In this document: piece after piece, positions 61,492 through 64,000 of the stretch
Numbering within the stretch: the first letter of the stretch is position 1
Layout of the letters: each line of letters begins with the position of its first letter
Source of the DNA: Cellulosimicrobium terreum
GTDB taxonomy: Bacteria > Actinomycetota > Actinomycetes > Actinomycetales > Cellulomonadaceae
DNA: 64,000 nucleotides
Assembly: GCA_014803435.1 (NCBI GenBank)
Contig: JACYFD010000005.1
Span: 186,001-250,000 of the forward strand
Direction of reading: 5' to 3'
The notes under the pieces: model-generated
The model's input: only the letters and a program-made list of their open reading frames with translations
The model's database searches: none
What the model was told of the DNA's origin: nothing
Program-made: the position numbers and the translations under genes

Positions 61492-61569
61492 GCCCGCACG
61501 AGCGAGACGACCCCGCGGACCCACGCGCGCCGCACCGCGAGCGCCCCGCAGGACCGTAGGCTGATCCAC

Positions 61570-64000
61570 ATGACGGCAGCCGACACGCCCGCCGAGACGC
61601 CCGCAGAACGGTACGCCGCCTCCCGGGCCCGGCAGGCGGCCTCACGCACCCGGCTCGCAGAGTTCCGCGACGTGCTCGACTTCCCCCTCGACGACTTCCA
61701 GGAGCGCTCCTGCCAGGCCCTGGAGGAGGGGAGGGGCGTGCTCGTCGCCGCACCCACCGGGGCGGGCAAGACCGTGGTCGGGGAGTTCGCCGTCCACCTC
61801 GCGCTCGCGACCGGGCGCAAGGCGTTCTACACCACGCCCATCAAGGCGCTGTCGAACCAGAAGTACGCCGACCTCGCGCGCCGCCACGGCGCGGACCAGG
61901 TCGGCCTCCTCACGGGTGACACCACGATCAACGGTGACGCGCCCGTCGTCGTCATGACGACCGAGGTGCTCCGCAACATGCTGTACGCCGGGTCCCGGGC
62001 GCTGGACGGGCTCGGGTACGTCGTCATGGACGAGGTCCACTACCTCGCCGACCGGTTCCGCGGGCCGGTGTGGGAAGAGGTCATCATCCACCTGTCCGAC
62101 GACGTGCAGCTCGTGTCTCTGTCCGCGACCGTGTCGAACGCGGAGGAGTTCGGGGACTGGCTCGAGATGGTGCGCGGCGACACGACCGTCGTCGTCAGCG
62201 AGCGCCGCCCGGTGCCGTTGTGGCAGCACGTCCTCGTGGCGTCGGCGAACCCCGCCACGGACACGGCGCGCGCGGGGAGCGTGCACGGCCTGCGCTCGGT
62301 CGGTGCGGACCTCCTCGACCTGTACGCGGGACACGTGGACCCGACGGACCCGGGCGTGAACCCGCCGATCAACCCCGACCTGCTCGCGGCGTTCCGTGCG
62401 GCTCCGCGCAGCGGCGGTCCCGGCGGTGGGCGCGGGGACCGCGGGTACCGGGGTCGTGGCGGGCGGCGCACGGGCGGTGGCGACCGGCTGGGGGCGCGTC
62501 GTACGCCCGCGAGGTTCGCCGTCGTCGACGCGCTGGACGACGACTCGCTGCTGCCGGCGATCTACTTCGTGTTCTCCCGCGCGGGGTGCGAGGGTGCGGT
62601 CACCCAGTGCCTGACGGCGGGGCTGCGTCTCACGTCGCCCGCCGAGGAGGCGCAGATCCGGGCCCTGGTCGAGGAGCGCAGCGCCGCCATCGCGCCCGAG
62701 GACCTCGAGGTCCTCGGGTACTGGACGTGGGCCGAGGCGTTGGCGCGCGGGATCGCGGCGCACCACGCGGGCATGCTCCCGGTGTTCAAGGAGACGGTGG
62801 AGGAGCTGTTCAGCCGCGGCCTGGTGAAGGTCGTGTTCGCGACGGAGACGCTCGCGCTGGGCATCAACATGCCGGCCCGCTCCGTCGTGATGGAGAAGCT
62901 CGTGAAGTGGGACGGGACGGCGCACGTCGACGTCACCCCGGGGGAGTACACCCAGCTCACGGGCCGGGCGGGGCGGCGCGGCATCGACGTGGAGGGGCAC
63001 GCGGTGGTCGTGGACCACGCGGGCCTGGACCCGGTGCACCTGGCCGGGCTCGCGTCCAAGCGCCTGTACCCGCTGCGCTCGAGCTTCCGCCCGACGTACA
63101 ACATGGCGGTCAACCTGGTCGCGCAGGTCGGGCGGGACCGGGCGCGCGACGTGCTGGAGACGTCGTTCGCGCAGTTCCAGGCCGACCGGGGCGTCGTCGG
63201 GCTCGCGAAGCAGGCGCAGGCCCACGCCGAGGCCCTCGACGGGTACGCGCAGGCCATGACGTGCGACCGGGGCGACTTCGCGCAGTACGCGACCCTGCGG
63301 CGGCGTATCGCTGCCCGCGAGTCGGACCTGTCGCGCGCGGCGAGCCGGTCGCGGCGGGCGGAGGTCGTCGCGGCGTTCGAGCGGCTGCGGCCCGGGGACG
63401 TGGTCGAGGTGCCGTCCGGGCGGCGCGCGGGGTACGTCGTCGTGCTCGACCCGGGGGAGGGGGCCGGGTTCGACGGGCCGCGCCCCACGGTCCTGACGCA
63501 GGACCGGCAGGTGAAGAAGCTCACCGTCGCGGACGCTCCCGGTGGTGTCCGCACGGTCGCGCACGTCAAGATCCCGAAGACGTTCAACGCGCGGGTCCCC
63601 GCGCAGCGGCGCGACCTCGCGTCCACCCTGCGCAACGCACTCGGCGCGCTCGACGAGCCGGGCAGCCGGCCCGGGAAGGCGACGCGGGCCCGCTCGGGGG
63701 CGGCCGACGACGCCCAGCTGTCGCGCCTGCGCGCCGAGCTGCGGGCCCACCCGTGCCACGACTGCCCGGACCGCGAGGACCACGCCCGCTGGTCCGAGCG
63801 GTGGGCACGGCTGAAGAAGGAGCACGACCAGCTCGTGCGCCGCGTCGAGGGCCGCACCGGCTCCATCGCGAAGCTGTTCGACCGCACGTGCGACGTGCTG
63901 CGCACCCTCGGGTACCTCACCCGGCCGGACGAGGGCTCCGACACCGGCACGCTGACGGTCACGCCCGACGGGCAGTGGCTGCGCCGCCTGTACGCGGAGA
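61570..64000 (+). CDS. helY: DEAD/DEVH-box RNA helicase HelY (3'-truncated by window edge)
   Basis: The first 810 residues of a Ski2-like helicase. Walker A is VAAPTGAGKTVVGEFAVHL, motif II is VMDEVHYLADRFRG (DEVH), motif III is SLSATVSNAEEFG. A low-complexity Gly/Arg insert (GGPGGGRGDRGYRGRG, near residue 280) precedes motifs IV-VI: IYFVFSRAGCEG, TETLALGINMPAR and YTQLTGRAGRRGID. The C-terminal DSHCT-type part starts in the last 250 residues. The stop is beyond the window. Mycobacterial HelY sits next to tatC in the same arrangement. Confidence 0.93.
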   Translation, partial: MTAADTPAETPAERYAASRARQAASRTRLAEFRDVLDFPLDDFQERSCQALEEGRGVLVAAPTGAGKTVVGEFAVHLALATGRKAFYTTPIKALSNQKYADLARRHGADQVGLLTGDTTINGDAPVVVMTTEVLRNMLYAGSRALDGLGYVVMDEVHYLADRFRGPVWEEVIIHLSDDVQLVSLSATVSNAEEFGDWLEMVRGDTTVVVSERRPVPLWQHVLVASANPATDTARAGSVHGLRSVGADLLDLYAGHVDPTDPGVNPPINPDLLAAFRAAPRSGGPGGGRGDRGYRGRGGRRTGGGDRLGARRTPARFAVVDALDDDSLLPAIYFVFSRAGCEGAVTQCLTAGLRLTSPAEEAQIRALVEERSAAIAPEDLEVLGYWTWAEALARGIAAHHAGMLPVFKETVEELFSRGLVKVVFATETLALGINMPARSVVMEKLVKWDGTAHVDVTPGEYTQLTGRAGRRGIDVEGHAVVVDHAGLDPVHLAGLASKRLYPLRSSFRPTYNMAVNLVAQVGRDRARDVLETSFAQFQADRGVVGLAKQAQAHAEALDGYAQAMTCDRGDFAQYATLRRRIAARESDLSRAASRSRRAEVVAAFERLRPGDVVEVPSGRRAGYVVVLDPGEGAGFDGPRPTVLTQDRQVKKLTVADAPGGVRTVAHVKIPKTFNARVPAQRRDLASTLRNALGALDEPGSRPGKATRARSGAADDAQLSRLRAELRAHPCHDCPDREDHARWSERWARLKKEHDQLVRRVEGRTGSIAKLFDRTCDVLRTLGYLTRPDEGSDTGTLTVTPDGQWLRRLYAE

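Overview
The window is very GC-rich actinobacterial chromosome. Strong GC bias at third codon positions, pafB-pafC-tatA-tatC-helY synteny, DtxR/IdeR-type iron boxes and frequent GTG starts fit Actinomycetota. I infer Micrococcales (Cellulomonas/Cellulosimicrobium-like), but the sequence alone does not fix the genus. No rRNA, tRNA, CRISPR array or prophage was seen.

Layout. 1-9.2 kb: accessory genes: a frameshifted SDR, a LuxR-type regulator, a small secreted peptide, an AI-2E family permease, a decayed DUF1214 gene, a membrane protein/GNAT/APH-like run, an HxlR regulator divergent from an MFS exporter, a response-regulator remnant, a YjdF-like membrane protein and a GT2 enzyme. 9.2-10.4 kb: a deletion-scarred copy of an astacin-type protease, a cold shock gene with a strong terminator, and a broken small gene. 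10.4-14.2 kb: iron-siderophore uptake (siderophore-interacting protein fused to a methyltransferase-like domain, and a lipoprotein) with an iron box shared with a divergent AraC regulator. 14.25-16.9 kb: a translationally coupled three-gene operon of an astacin-like metallopeptidase with a Lys-Glu-Pro repeat tail, a graspetide-type ATP-grasp ligase and a small beta-rich protein. This is the best candidate for an undescribed system. 17-23 kb: a ScoMcrA-head/zinc-ribbon protein, membrane proteins, a DUF389 protein, an EEP hydrolase, an HNH nuclease and LtrA. 23.1-26.4 kb: a cyclic-nucleotide-domain histidine kinase beside a receiver-thioredoxin-reductase-like fusion that lacks CxxC.

26.5-35.1 kb: an iron-box-preceded desferrioxamine-type operon (desA, desB, a DesC-DesD fusion, a penicillin-acylase homologue and a second DesC-like acyltransferase). 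It would make a hydroxamate siderophore that the uptake genes at 10.4-13.3 kb could retrieve. 35.5-39.3 kb: a type III PKS, methyltransferase and flavin hydroxylase set resembling Streptomyces srsABC, with a divergent UbiA prenyltransferase, so probably a modified phenolic lipid. 39.4-45.9 kb: a heterodimeric ABC exporter, a LysR regulator divergent from a PLP ammonia-lyase, and YciO. 46-47.5 kb: a lipase-maturation-factor-like gene with three frameshifts. 47.6-51.3 kb: a UDP-sugar pyrophosphorylase, YigZ, a degenerate tyrosine-recombinase-like gene between 15-bp direct repeats, and Dps. 51.4-56.8 kb: a six-gene MoxR/DUF58/DUF4129/DUF3866 operon. 56.8-64 kb: pafBC, tatAC, a diacylglycerol-kinase-like gene and the start of helY.

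Several reading frames are broken by single-base indels. The sequence alone cannot separate true decay from assembly error.
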